DNA of 64,000 nt from Symbiodinium microadriaticum (GCA_001939145.1 LSRX01000058.1:640275-704274), one strand, 5' to 3'. Shown: positions 22,036-36,062, counted from the stretch's first letter. Notes: generated by a model not told the origin, from the letters alone. Made by a program: numbers and translations.

Positions 22036-25000
22036 ATATATATATATATATAGTAGCAGCCATAACTGATATATATATATATATAGTCAGCATAGCAGTA
22101 GATATATATATATATATAAGCCGTGGTAGTGGTAATATATATATATATATAGAGGGCCGAAGGAAGTATATATATATATATATAGACCCTGAAGAGCAAA
22201 ATATATATATATATATACCAAACCCCAAACTGAATATATATATATATATACCAACAGTTCCTCCAGATATATATATATATATACTCACAGAACCTCTCCA
22301 TATATATATATATATAAATCCTCTGCACCGCAATATATATATATATATATTCGTGCGAGGGGCTTATATATATATATATATATCTGGGGGTCATGGGTAT
22401 ATATATATATATATACAAGTATTCCGACCCCATATATATATATATATACCGACGAAAAGCGCCCATATATATATATATATACCAGTTTCACAGACCCATA
22501 TATATATATATATAGTAACACAGACAAAGCATATATATATATATATAAGCAGGGCTTTCACGGATATATATATATATATAGCAGGCTTTAAGTTCTATAT
22601 ATATATATATATAAGCGTTTAGGGCTTTAATATATATATATATATACGCAAAGCTCGCCTTTATATATATATATATATAGCGCTCAATGCTGGGGATATA
22701 TATATATATATAACCCCTAGGGTTTAAAATATATATATATATATATGTAGGGTCTCGGGGTATATATATATATATATATAAGAAGGAACCCCCAATATAT
22801 ATATATATATAATTTAGGCCCCTACACATATATATATATATATATCAGCCCTGACCGGGAATATATATATATATATATCGATCTCTCCTGCACATATATA
22901 TATATATATAGGTCTGGACCAACACGATATATATATATATATATTGAAAACAGTAGCACATATATATATATATATATCGCATTCACCGTCACATATATAT
23001 ATATATATAAGCAAACCAATGACCTATATATATATATATATACGCAGAACTAATTACAATATATATATATATATATAACAATCAGGACAACATATATATA
23101 TATATATATCTACTGATAAACTCGATATATATATATATATAAATACTCGCTCAGGGGATATATATATATATATAGCAAGTCCATATACAGATATATATAT
23201 ATATATACTTCCTCCTTACGATGATATATATATATATATACTTCTCAACATCTCCGATATATATATATATATACAGGCGGGTTCAGGTTATATATATATA
23301 TATATATCAAGGCAGTTACAACATATATATATATATATATCCCAAGCCCTTCACCATATATATATATATATAGGATGTCTGAACCCCCATATATATATAT
23401 ATATACCAGCTTGGAGAGTGCATATATATATATATATAGCTCCTGGAAAAGACAATATATATATATATATAAGTTTCAAGCTTGGGGATATATATATATA
23501 TATATGCACCAATACCTTGCATATATATATATATATAATTTTCTCATGGCTGCATATATATATATATATAGAATACCCTCTACCCGATATATATATATAT
23601 ATACAAGGTGTGCAATACGATATATATATATATATATGCTCACGAGACCTCCATATATATATATATATAGACACATTACTTCCTGATATATATATATATA
23701 TAGCACCTTTTCCTTTTTATATATATATATATATATAAAACCCTTCGCTTGATATATATATATATATACTGTCATCAGTTCTTCATATATATATATATAT
23801 ATGCACGGCCTTCGTGCATATATATATATATATAAGGGCCTCTTCTAAACATATATATATATATATACGTGATGGCCTTTCAAATATATATATATATATA
23901 TACATAAAGGGGTCGGATATATATATATATATAACTCTAAGTCGGGTCAATATATATATATATATAAGGTCCTGCACTTGAAATATATATATATATATAC
24001 GAAGTCCACTCCGAGATATATATATATATATACATCCCTGGGCATAAAATATATATATATATATAAACCGAAAACCCTCAAATATATATATATATATACC
24101 CTGGACAGGTCAAAATATATATATATATATATGAACCCTAAGCCCCCATATATATATATATATACAACCTTCTAAAACACATATATATATATATATACCC
24201 GTCGAAGCAGAAGATATATATATATATATATGGGTGGCACCGGCTGATATATATATATATATATCGCGTGCACCCTCAGATATATATATATATATATGGG
24301 CAAACATCAGGTATATATATATATATATATGATTTTAGGGTCAAGATATATATATATATATATCGGAAAAGGTCCACTATATATATATATATATAGTTGC
24401 TGACAAGGTTTATATATATATATATATAAAGCAGAATGAGGGTTATATATATATATATATAGAGTGACCCTCAGGAAATATATATATATATATAGGAATC
24501 CACCATGGAAATATATATATATATATAGCTTCATGCAGGGCTTATATATATATATATATATTCAGGGTTTGGGGTTATATATATATATATATAGGTTTAG
24601 GGTTTAGGGATATATATATATATATATGAAGCTCTCTCTGCCATATATATATATATATAGGACTACGGGAAGCTTATATATATATATATATAGAGAATGG
24701 TGATAACAATATATATATATATATAAATTATAATAATGCAAATATATATATATATATAATGTTAAAATGACAATATATATATATATATATAAGCATTAGT
24801 AACAGTAATATATATATATATATAGGAAACAATAGTGATCATATATATATATATATAAATAATCGTAATGACAATATATATATATATATATAATGATGGC
24901 AATAGAATATATATATATATATAACACTCATAATGGAAAATATATATATATATATAACAGTACCAAGGATGAATATATATATATATATAATGAGCACAAG

Positions 25001-25913
25001 GATACATATATATATATATATACGAACTCAAGGTGGTGATATATATATATATATAACAAAGATTGTAGCGCATATATATATATATATAACATCATCGTGT
25101 TTTAATATATATATATATATATCCTGGACGTATGAAAATATATATATATATATACATCCCGCTCACGGCAATATATATATATATATACATCAAGGACGCC
25201 GTTATATATATATATATATATTGCAAAATGAGAGGAATATATATATATATATATGAAGCCTTAGACCCCATATATATATATATATACCCAAAAACTCAAA
25301 GCATATATATATATATATATCGCCAGGAGGACGTCATATATATATATATATATAGAAAACCGGCAGAAATATATATATATATATAACGGGTCGGCATCAC
25401 GATATATATATATATATACGCAGCTTCGTTGCACATATATATATATATATACCTCACAATCACAGTAATATATATATATATATAGGCACCCCGAATTGCT
25501 ATATATATATATATATATTGTAGGTCTCACGATATATATATATATATATAGACAAAGGATCTCGGGATATATATATATATATATTGGGGTGTGATTCTCA
25601 TATATATATATATATATCTTCATATTAGGTGTATATATATATATATATACATGTATGTATGTCTTATATATATATATATATAAGGCCGATACCCCGTGAT
25701 ATATATATATATATAGCAAACCCGTAAAAGGATATATATATATATATAGACTTACTGATGCCCCATATATATATATATATAAGTGCCGCCGGCCGTTATA
25801 TATATATATATATAATCGGCCGCGGCTGAGATATATATATATATATACCGTGGAGTGTGGGTTATATATATATATATATAATATATAAATAAAAAAATAT
25901 ATATATATATATA
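22036..25913. repeat. Regularly interspaced (AT)8A array, 118 repeats, 33-bp period
   Basis: A 17-nt run of (AT)8A begins at 22036 + 33k for k = 0 to 117. I checked the phase directly at k = 0-4, 20, 30, 40, 50, 60, 70, 80, 81, 90, 100, 110, 116 and 117, and it was exact each time. Between runs lie 117 spacers of exactly 16 nt, all different as far as I can see, with ordinary base composition. Neighbouring spacers resemble each other in style. Spacers 1-3 are GTA/GCA-like, as is the left flank. Spacers near 24561-24609 read as telomere words. About ten consecutive spacers from 24693 on are A-rich AATAATG-type. The last resembles the right flank. The unit is 11 codons, so repetitive YIYIYI frames up to about 250 codons stay open. 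Stops in the spacers argue against a real protein. There are no cas-like genes near by. Confidence 0.97.
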
Positions 25914-26068
25914 CTGAAACATATACATACAAAAAGATACCTTAAGTCGGGCCCAGGCGAAGNATGGTGATAACAACAACAACTGTAAACATAATTAAAA
26001 AAATATATATATATATATACTGAAACATATACATACAAAAAGATACCTTAAGTCGGGCCCAGGCGAAG
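25895..26068. repeat. Unmerged duplicate at assembly join (single N at 25963)
   Basis: The sequence 25895-25962, which includes the last AT run and continues CTGAAACATATACATAC, is repeated at 26001-26068. Between them lie an N and ATGGTGATAACAACAAC. This looks like two overlapping contigs or haplotypes that were not merged. The second copy has only one AT run. Confidence 0.85.
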
Positions 26069-29000
26069 CCACAGGCTGGAAGGGGGCCGAGGGGGTTTTG
26101 GGCTCCTTTGCAGTATACTTATGCTTAGGAACCCTCAGGACTATGAATGACTATTATTTAGGCTTCTACATTAAGGCCCCACCCCGTGGGGCGGCGAACT
26201 GCCACGACGAAACGACGAACGGCGCACGGGCAAGAACGTGCAAAAATAGCAGACAGGGGGTTCGGGCAGGCGGGGGATTTCTCGGAGGACCTCACCCCTC
26301 ATCCTTCGTATTCATGGGCGCCCGTCTAAGCCCTGTAGGCCCCTAACTCCCCAAACCCTAAACCCTTTAGACCCCGAAGACTCCACAGAGCCTACGTCTG
26401 AAAACCCTAAACCCCAAAGCCTCCTTATATAAATCCCGCTCCCTCCACCACACGACCAGGCCAGGCCTCGCCCGAGTCGCCTTCATCCCGGGGCGGCTGT
26501 GAATTCGAGCTCGGCGCTGCGTTTTCCGCGTACTTGCAGGGGGTTTTGGGCTTTAGGGCTTTTAGGGGTGTAGGGGGTTAGGGTCTGGCTTTCTGGCCTT
26601 TTCAGGGTGTAGTGGCTTCAGGGCTTAGGGCTTAGGGCTTAGAAGGTCTTGGGATTTTGGAATCTTGGACTCCCTAGAGGATGTGGGGTTTAGGGTGTCG
26701 GACAGTGTAGGATTTTCGTCCGCATCGCGGCGCAATCTTGGGAAGCCTTCGTTTATCTTAAAACCCTGCGTGCTGGTCGTTTACCAAGACTCTAGACTCA
26801 AATCCCTAAACCCTAAATCCCCCACCCTAAAGCCAAAACCGCGGATTCGAAATTGCACCCTCGGACCCTTGGTTCCTACACGTCTCGGCTGGCTAGGTTC
26901 ATAAACACCGCCTCTCGTATCTGAAGCGTCGGGGCTCTGAGACCTGAGGCGCCCTGAGAACCCTTAACTTAGAGACACTACGCCCAGTATATTTTGTGGC
27001 TCCATCCTGTTCGGTCCTGAACCCCACAGAATTCTCATGGGAGGTTTCTACAGTTTGCATTCAGCACTTGTGGATCTAGACATCAAGAATCAAGAAGCAT
27101 CGCTTCTGTTTCTATTGAAGACCGCCTGAATAGGTATGATGTCGACGACAAGCACAGAAAGAGCCAGCATCATCGTCATGATCATCATCATCGTCGTTGT
27201 CAACGCATCATCCCAACGACCATCATAATGATGCGTGCCGGTAGTCGTACATACCCTTCTTCGGATAAAGCGGACCTAGCGACTGATCCGCAACACACAC
27301 ACACACACAATGATATGGAGCATGACACCCGTAAGCATGTGTCTGAGTGGACACAACAGCATGCTCAAGCAATAGAAGCAGAGAAATGAGCGGTACAGTG
27401 CCCCAAAGGCGAAGCTCGAAACTATAAATCCCCACACCCAGGTCACCGTCACCCAGCTCGAATTTGTGCTGGTCCTCAGTCGGTGGCTGTAATTGGCTGA
27501 GGCGATCTGACTGCAGCAGCGAACTTCGGGAGCAAAGAGCTCTTAGTCGGTCCAGGGTTCAGACGTCAGGGCTTACCGGCCAGGATCGGCATGTCTTACA
27601 TGCCTCCCTTGATCGCTTGACTGCTCACATGCTAGTGAAGCGAAGGCTTTGGCCGCGAAGTGATGCTGTCACTTGCTCGGCCTCACTTTCACTCCCACGG
27701 CAGAGGCTGCAGGGAGGGGACACCCAAGACAGCTCAAGTCTTTGATGCCTCCAGTCGGCTGAAGGTCTGGACTCGGATGCGCAAGTTCTGAAACGATAGG
27801 AACTGCTCAGAAGAACTCCCTCCAACAGCCGAATTATCGAAAATGGCGGTGCTTCGCGGATGGGTAGGTACAAGCCTACAAAACCCAAGACCTGTCACCT
27901 CCAAAATAGCCGTAGCATTCGTATTAGTATCAGTATTAATGTCAGCATTCGGCATTAATACTCGTATTACCCTTACCACCATCCCAAGCCCTAAGTTTCA
28001 GCCTGCACACGGAACACTCACATCCCAAACGCCGAATCCAGGCTTTGAGCTATGATTTGGAACAGTCCTATTACAAGCGACTTAATCATCGGACTAGGCT
28101 TTTGGAGCATGCGACACGACCCAAACTACCCCCCTTACCACCACCAGCACCAGCCGCTCTAAGCCTCTCCGTGCCGCCCGGGATCGGATTGGAAGCTCAG
28201 ATCTCGATTCCAAAAAACAAACGGAAAACTGAGAGCACCGATGCGCACAAAGCGAGGATTTGGGGGGTTCTTGAGATTTGAAGGACGGCTGCCGTATTTA
28301 GGGGTCCCTAATAGTAAGCCCTGCTCATAAAGGCCTCTATACTAGCACCCTTCATTCTCTGAAACTCCTGCTTTCTTCTCCGTGACCACAACGACTAACG
28401 ACTGTAGCCACTACCAATCTGTCCTAAGCTACTTCTCAAGAAGCCTTAAGTTCTCATTCCCAATGTAAAAACCGAAAAACTGCCTATGGAAGTTAGCACC
28501 ATCACCCTGAACCGAAAGCCCAGCAACGGAAAGTCTAGGCTTTAGGGTTGAGGGCGTCGGTGCCCTGGCCTCTCTGCTGCAAGGGATCGCGGTTTGACGA
28601 AACCGGGACCTGCAATCAGAGAAGTGGCGGTCATGAAGCTGGAGACCTGGAAGGAGAGAACTTTAAGAAAGCGAAGATGAGGGGAATCCGGGATATGTGC
28701 AGCTTTGTATATACCCTTCATTCTAGTTACATACCCCACAAGCACAAGTCTCTCGATCCGGCATGGACAGCAAAGATCTCCAGCCTTGCATGGAGAACCG
28801 TGTTCGTCGAACACTTGGTTCCTTGTTGTCCCTAGACCGAAACTTCGAATTATGTGCACTAATTTTGGGAGCTCCCAGCTTTAGGCGCAAAAGACAGCTA
28901 CGGCTGAGACCTCGGACCCTTGGGCTTTGAGTGCTCCATCGACGGGAGTTCCAAGCAGGCTCGTGCATCGCAAATTTCGCTCCCTCGGCGCGGCAGAACA

Positions 29001-29564
29001 CAAGCCGGGAGCGGCCTTCCGAGAGTCTGAGGACCTCAGATCTGCCAGCTGCCCCTCTGCAGGCGGCGCTGGATGCAGGGCACAGGATCTGCTTGCAGGC
29101 TGGAAATGGAAAACTTCCAGCGATTTGATCTGAAACTTGCCAAAGGTCCGAGACAAGAAAGGCGCTTCGTCCGCCGGGATGCTCTCGTTGCTAGCGTCCC
29201 AATAACGACACCACAGATAAAAACACTTAAGCCAATCATAAGGGCCCTGTATACACTCTCCAGTGTCACATCTGTGCGCATCTTGCACGTCTTGAAACTA
29301 AGAACCCTAAAAACTTAACCCGAAACCCATCCTGTGCCCTGGGATACCCGGGGGCTCACGCCCTCAGCGACCATCCCATGACCTCGTAATCTGAAGCGCT
29401 TGGCGTTTGGGATATGGGGCTTGAGGGTCTTTGGGTTTGGGGTTGCGGGCTCTGAGCCAAGGGTTTTGGGACTTTAGAGCTTCACGGCTTTGGGGCTTTG
29501 CGGTTTGGGTTGGGAGCTTCAGGATTTGGGTCCAGGGCTTTCGGGTTTGGGATGCATCCCTACC
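26069..29564. other. Non-coding, no gene recognised
   Basis: Telomere-decay phrases at 26340-26420, 26530-26660 and 26790-26840, a short (AC)n at 27291-27309, and a CATCAT-rich stretch at 27160-27235. Frames reach 135 codons (28881-29288, minus) without any recognised domain. Confidence 0.5.
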
Positions 29565-29690
29565 TGCCTGCCTACCTACCTACCTACCTACCTACCTGCT
29601 TGCTTGCCTGCCTACCTACCCACCGACCCACTCACATTGCATTGCACTACACTACACTACATTGTCACTACATTACATTGCATACATACA
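29565..29690. repeat. CCTA/CTACA microsatellite leading into the TTACA array
   Basis: CCTACCTACC tetranucleotides, then CTTGCCTG, then irregular CACTACA/CATTACATTG units. This reads as a gradual transition into the pure pentanucleotide. Confidence 0.8.
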
Positions 29691-32153
29691 TTACATTACA
29701 TTACATTACATTACATTACATTACATTACATTACATTACATTACATTACATTACATTACATTACATTACATTACATTACATTACATTACATTACATTACA
29801 TTACATTACATTACATTACATTACATTACATTACATTACATTACATTACATTACATTACATTACATTACATTACATTACATTACATTACATTACATTACA
29901 TTACATTACATTACATTACATTACATTACATTACATTACATTACATTACATTACATTACATTACATTACATTACATTACATTACATTACATTACATTACA
30001 TTACATTACATTACATTACATTACATTACATTACATTACATTACATTACATTACATTACATTACATTACATTACATTACATTACATTACATTACATTACA
30101 TTACATTACATTACATTACATTACATTACATTACATTACATTACATTACATTACATTACATTACATTACATTACATTACATTACATTACATTACATTACA
30201 TTACATTACATTACATTACATTACATTACATTACATTACATTACATTACATTACATTACATTACATTACATTACATTACATTACATTACATTACATTACA
30301 TTACATTACATTACATTACATTACATTACATTACATTACATTACATTACATTACATTACATTACATTACATTACATTACATTACATTACATTACATTACA
30401 TTACATTACATTACATTACATTACATTACATTACATTACATTACATTACATTACATTACATTACATTACATTACATTACATTACATTACATTACATTACA
30501 TTACATTACATTACATTACATTACATTACATTACATTACATTACATTACATTACATTACATTACATTACATTACATTACATTACATTACATTACATTACA
30601 TTACATTACATTACATTACATTACATTACATTACATTACATTACATTACATTACATTACATTACATTACATTACATTACATTACATTACATTACATTACA
30701 TTACATTACATTACATTACATTACATTACATTACATTACATTACATTACATTACATTACATTACATTACATTACATTACATTACATTACATTACATTACA
30801 TTACATTACATTACATTACATTACATTACATTACATTACATTACATTACATTACATTACATTACATTACATTACATTACATTACATTACATTACATTACA
30901 TTACATTACATTACATTACATTACATTACATTACATTACATTACATTACATTACATTACATTACATTACATTACATTACATTACATTACATTACATTACA
31001 TTACATTACATTACATTACATTACATTACATTACATTACATTACATTACATTACATTACATTACATTACATTACATTACATTACATTACATTACATTACA
31101 TTACATTACATTACATTACATTACATTACATTACATTACATTACATTACATTACATTACATTACATTACATTACATTACATTACATTACATTACATTACA
31201 TTACATTACATTACATTACATTACATTACATTACATTACATTACATTACATTACATTACATTACATTACATTACATTACATTACATTACATTACATTACA
31301 TTACATTACATTACATTACATTACATTACATTACATTACATTACATTACATTACATTACATTACATTACATTACATTACATTACATTACATTACATTACA
31401 TTACATTACATTACATTACATTACATTACATTACATTACATTACATTACATTACATTACATTACATTACATTACATTACATTACATTACATTACATTACA
31501 TTACATTACATTACATTACATTACATTACATTACATTACATTACATTACATTACATTACATTACATTACATTACATTACATTACATTACATTACATTACA
31601 TTACATTACATTACATTACATTACATTACATTACATTACATTACATTACATTACATTACATTACATTACATTACATTACATTACATTACATTACATTACA
31701 TTACATTACATTACATTACATTACATTACATTACATTACATTACATTACATTACATTACATTACATTACATTACATTACATTACATTACATTACATTACA
31801 TTACATTACATTACATTACATTACATTACATTACATTACATTACATTACATTACATTACATTACATTACATTACATTACATTACATTACATTACATTACA
31901 TTACATTACATTACATTACATTACATTACATTACATTACATTACATTACATTACATTACATTACATTACATTACATTACATTACATTACATTACATTACA
32001 TTACATTACATTACATTACATTACATTACATTACATTACATTACATTACATTACATTACATTACATTACATTACATTACATTACATTACATTACATTACA
32101 TTACATTACATTACATTACATTACATTACATTACATTACATTACATTACATTA
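29691..32153. repeat. Pure (TTACA)n pentanucleotide array, ~492 copies
   Basis: 2460 bp of TTACA without a single visible interruption, plus three bases, ending at an N (32154). All three plus-strand frames stay open (LHYIT repeats), so the 890-949-codon frames are artefacts. The array length may be set by the assembler. Confidence 0.98.
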
Positions 32154-32154
32154 N

Positions 32155-34299
32155 ACGATTACCATTATGAGCTTATGAGAAATAGGGGGTATCACCTGAA
32201 AGCCTCAATATCAACTCTTCAACCGAAGCACGTAGTTTCCGTGCCGAAGACTAACGTCTCGGGCCTTGGATTTAAAAAAGAGCCCAAGATACAGCAATGC
32301 AAGGAATGGAGCTGGGGATTACGTGACGGGCTGAGATAGCCAGACTAGAGTTTTGTTCTACAACATGGTGACCTGGTGGTTGTTGATATGACAGAAACCC
32401 TGAACCCGAAACCTGAGTTACGCAACATCTTCCCCTTCTGCCACCCTCCTGTACGCTCTGGATGCCCTGGAGCGCTCCTGCAAAGGCAGTGGGTCTGGTC
32501 TTGGGCTCGGGCTTGGCTCGGAAGGCTTGCACGCTTTGCAGCACGGAGGGCCTCGGGGTCATAGGTATTGGGGCATGCTAAAGTATAAGTAGAACAACGA
32601 AGCGCGGGTTAAAGCATCAGCATCAGCCCCTTTCCTCTTTCATCCCATCTCATCCAGGGATTATAGATGAATGTCATTTGCAAGGCTTTGTAGGACCGTA
32701 GGAGACCTGGCAACTCCAAAAACCACTTGAGTTTCCAGCGGGCTGAGATGCAGCCTTCAGGGCCCGGTGTGAGGTCTGATGTTACAGCTTTCAGAAGTGG
32801 AAACACACAAGCAACCCGGCGTCGGATCCCCCGCTCCGGGCCCTAACCGACTGCTCCAAACTCTCAGATCCTGATTCCCTACAGCCCGTTTTCGAAACCT
32901 TCTGAAATAATACGAGCTTTAATACCCTAAACACTAGATACCTGTTAGAATTGCCATTACTACTATTACCAATACAATTACTGTTACTATTACTGTTTTG
33001 CTGTTACTATTACTATTACTATGACTGTTCCTATATTAATGACTAGGACTAGCACCATTACTCTCACTCTTCTCCAGTCTCCTGCCACGGAGTCGCGCTG
33101 CCGAGATGTCTTCGTCGTCGCCCGGCCGGCTGCAGCATCAGCGGCCTTCAGAGTGGCTTGGGGTCTTTCGATAGACCACAACGGGCTTAGGAAAAGGCCT
33201 ATATCCTAAGCCCTGAACCCTAAACCGGGTTCTGAAAGGGCTCAACTCATGAGCAATACACCACAAAACTCCAATCCTGGAGCGCTTGAAAAGGCCCCAA
33301 AACCCAAAGCCTACAAAGCCATGGCCAAAACCCTGAGAGTCGATCCTGAACGCGCGCCTTTGCAGAGATCTCGAGAGCTCGCTTCGACAACCTCTGCCGG
33401 CAGGGATCAACCTCCAACAGGACACGACTTCAGGGATTTATGGAGTTTAGGGGCTTCTGGGTTCCCTTACAAGGAGCGAACTACAGGGCATGTTCATGGA
33501 TGTAAAGGCGGACTGCGAAAGGCTTTAGGGTCTAGGAGTTCGGGGGGGGGGATGACACATGGGGACACCGTAGTTCGCGTTCTGAGAGTTCGGGTTCAGG
33601 GACTTAGGCTTAAGGTTTTTGGGTTTTGGGCTTGGGATTACGATGGCTTCCGAAACATTCTGCATCCCCGGGATCTGCTGTCGAGTCCAACTAGCTGGAG
33701 GTGTCTGTTCTCTGTTTTGACGCTGCTCGTAATCGCAAAGTCTCCTGGGAGACACGCAGAGTCACAAAGGTGTAAAATTTCACAATGCCCTTCAAGCCAC
33801 AAAGTATCTTGCGGGCCTCCTATTCTGCAAGCCGGTATCCTGACAGCCCAAAGCCCCTAAAACCCTGAAAATCCGAAGGGTCTATGACCCGAATGCGTGA
33901 TGAAACCCCAAGAGCTGTATGTCACATCCTTGGACCTCAAAACCTATCCTGCACCCTAAGCCCTAGAGTAGGGCTTTAGTTTAGGGCCTAGGGCTCAGGG
34001 TTGAGGGTTCAAGGTTGAGGGAGAGAAATCCTTATGGAACCCTAAACAAAGTAGGTTGTAGTACAACCCTCAGAGTAACTTGGGGCCTAGCTACCAACCG
34101 ACACATCCCAGAGCCGTTCCACCTTCTTCGTCGGCTCCGATGGTCTCCCGCGCCCGCGATGGTCCTACGCTACGCTTCTGGCTTGCAGGGCACGGCCTTC
34201 GGGGTGTAATAGGGCTTTTATTTGCACAGAAGAAGATGTGGCCTCATACAGTCATAGAGTATACAAAGCTTGCGTACAGTATATTCTATCAGATTCCAT
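32155..34299. other. Non-coding, no gene recognised
   Basis: Contains a frame of 203 codons (33249-33860, plus) made largely of telomere-decay phrases and rejected as a gene. CCTAAACCC and TTTAGGG words are scattered. Confidence 0.5.
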
Positions 34300-34432
34300 C
34301 ACACTATCACACATTCTAATACGTTATAGTACATTATAACACACTTTCACAATTATAATACGTTCTAACACACTATAATACACTATAACACATTCTACAT
34401 CATTATTACATCATAGTACGCTATAGTGAGCA
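34300..34432. repeat. Degenerate ~11-bp repeat (ACACTATAAT type)
   Basis: Irregular copies of CACATTCTAATACGTTATAG and CACACTATAATACACTATAA phrases. An old, decayed short tandem repeat. Confidence 0.7.
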
Positions 34433-35984
34433 TCAGCTTGGCGACCCGAATCCGCAACTCGGAGTTTCGGCAACAGGCTGAGCCTCTGAGGTTTTTGTTG
34501 GGGCTGCGGGTGTTTAAGGGCCTTTAGGGTTTTGAGGGCTTAAGTTTTAGGGTTTAAGTTTTAGAGGGTTTAAGTTTTAGAGTTTAGTGTTTAGGGTTTA
34601 TAGGGTTTAGGGTTTAGGTGCTTGAAGAATTTTCGGCTTGGGTAAAAAAGGGCTTTTCGCGCCTCCTGACAAAGACTCGAGCACGACAATGTAAACCACT
34701 GTGCCGTGGGTGGATTGAGCGGTCTCGTTGCGAGTTTCGGTCGTGCTGTCTGCCCTTGCTCACCGGAGGCTTGAAGGTAGCTGGCAAAGCTCTTAAGCCC
34801 ATGCAACATGCCTAAACTGTGAAAACGAACGTCTGACCAGACGATAAAACTGAATTAGAATTAGCACGATTTAGGCTCCCAGACTGCCAAACACCACAAG
34901 CCACGAACACAGACAGATCAGCAAGCACTGGCGACGACGACGAGGACAGCGAAGTAGAATCCATTGGAGTCTGCTTGCCTTGCTCACTGGCTGCAGTTTT
35001 GCACTGTGCCCTCGCCGAAAGGAGGCCTGTCAGAGGTGACGACGGGGGTATGGAGAAGTGGAGTTCTGGGGCTCAGATGTTGATTGCTCGTGAAATCGTG
35101 CTTGTCACGATTGCAATCCCTAGCGCGAGTTCTACTAGTCTCCTCCTCCTACGGCTCTGGCTCTCCGTCCTGGCCCGATGCTGGTTTTACGGTTTCGGTG
35201 CTGTGGCTGTTGCGGCCTAAGGTATCGGTTGGAGTCGGGCTATAAGGCTTCGTGTCTTGGCTTCAATCCCTGAACCGCCTACAGGCTTGCGAGTTTAGGG
35301 ATTAGGGTTTAGGCGGACTAGGGCTTAGGTCATAGTGGCCCTGTTGCAGCAAAGCTTCAGAAGGCTCAGACACCAAGGATCTATCTGACTGCATTGAAAT
35401 GAAGGCGCAAAGAGCAGGAGTCGTCTCTCGGGTCATCTCTCAAGAATCGCCCTCGAGCCCGACTCCCGGCTCCGAGTGATCTGCCTCTGCTTTCGAGGCG
35501 GCGCAGACCATGGCTTCGAAAAACGGCCCGGAGCTTCGAGTCAGCCGTAAGTCTTACGAATTAGGTTTTGGGGTTTGGGGCTTCGCACTACAGTATACAA
35601 CAATTGTCATTATATGGGAAATGAAAAGGGATACTGTTGCTGATCCTTCCGACCCCTCTTTATTAGGGTGGCGGTTTGGGGCTTAGGGCTTAGGGTTTAG
35701 GGCGCTCCGTGGCTGCTACTGCTCTGATGATCTTTCGGACTCTGTTCTGAGGAATCTGCAAGCTTGCCATGTCTGGCACCCGGCTGCTCGCGAAAACGCC
35801 AACGAGGCTTCTGCCTTTCGGGATTTAGGTCTGCGGGCTTCGGGTTTAGAGTTTAGGGTTTAGGGTTCCGGGTTTAGGTTGGGACCCACACCGTCGCTGC
35901 TGGGGAGCAAACTCTGCAGGACAAGAGTCAAGAGCTTCTCGGAACATCCGACCTTCACAGCAACACCAAGAAACTGAGTCACGG
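34433..35984. other. Non-coding; telomere words at 34520-34620, 35690 and 35845-35875
   Basis: G-rich TTTAGGG-type phrases recur. No gene recognised until the lumenal-protein array. Confidence 0.55.
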
Positions 35985-36060
35985 CCAGCTTTGTTGAGGC
36001 ACCTGCAGGCCGGCGAACGTTTGTCGGTTTGCGGAAACGACGGTCAGCTGGTGCGGCGTA
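35985..36060 (-). repeat. Diverged copy of the array spacer, 3' of gene copy 1
   Basis: GAGGCACCTGCAGGCC at about 35996 and GAAACGAC shortly after match the spacer between gene copies (about 36783-36830), with many substitutions in between. It marks the downstream edge of the 857-bp tandem array and suggests an older, decayed unit. Confidence 0.6.
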
Positions 36061-36062
36061 TT

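Noticed and set aside
22036..25913. A true prokaryotic CRISPR array
   Set aside because: The repeat is a pure AT dinucleotide run, spacers are only 16 nt and seem contiguous with one another, there is no leader or cas gene, and the surroundings are eukaryotic.
21717..25932. Long frames rich in YIYIYI on both strands
   Set aside because: The 33-bp unit is a multiple of 3 and AT runs contain no stop in most frames. Spacer stops occur about as often as expected by chance.
29431..32339. Plus-strand ORFs of 890-949 codons
   Set aside because: They consist almost entirely of LHYIT repeats from the TTACA array; all three frames are open, so there is no coding signal.
33249..33860. 203-codon plus-strand frame
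   Set aside because: It is largely built of telomere-decay phrases, with no protein-like features.
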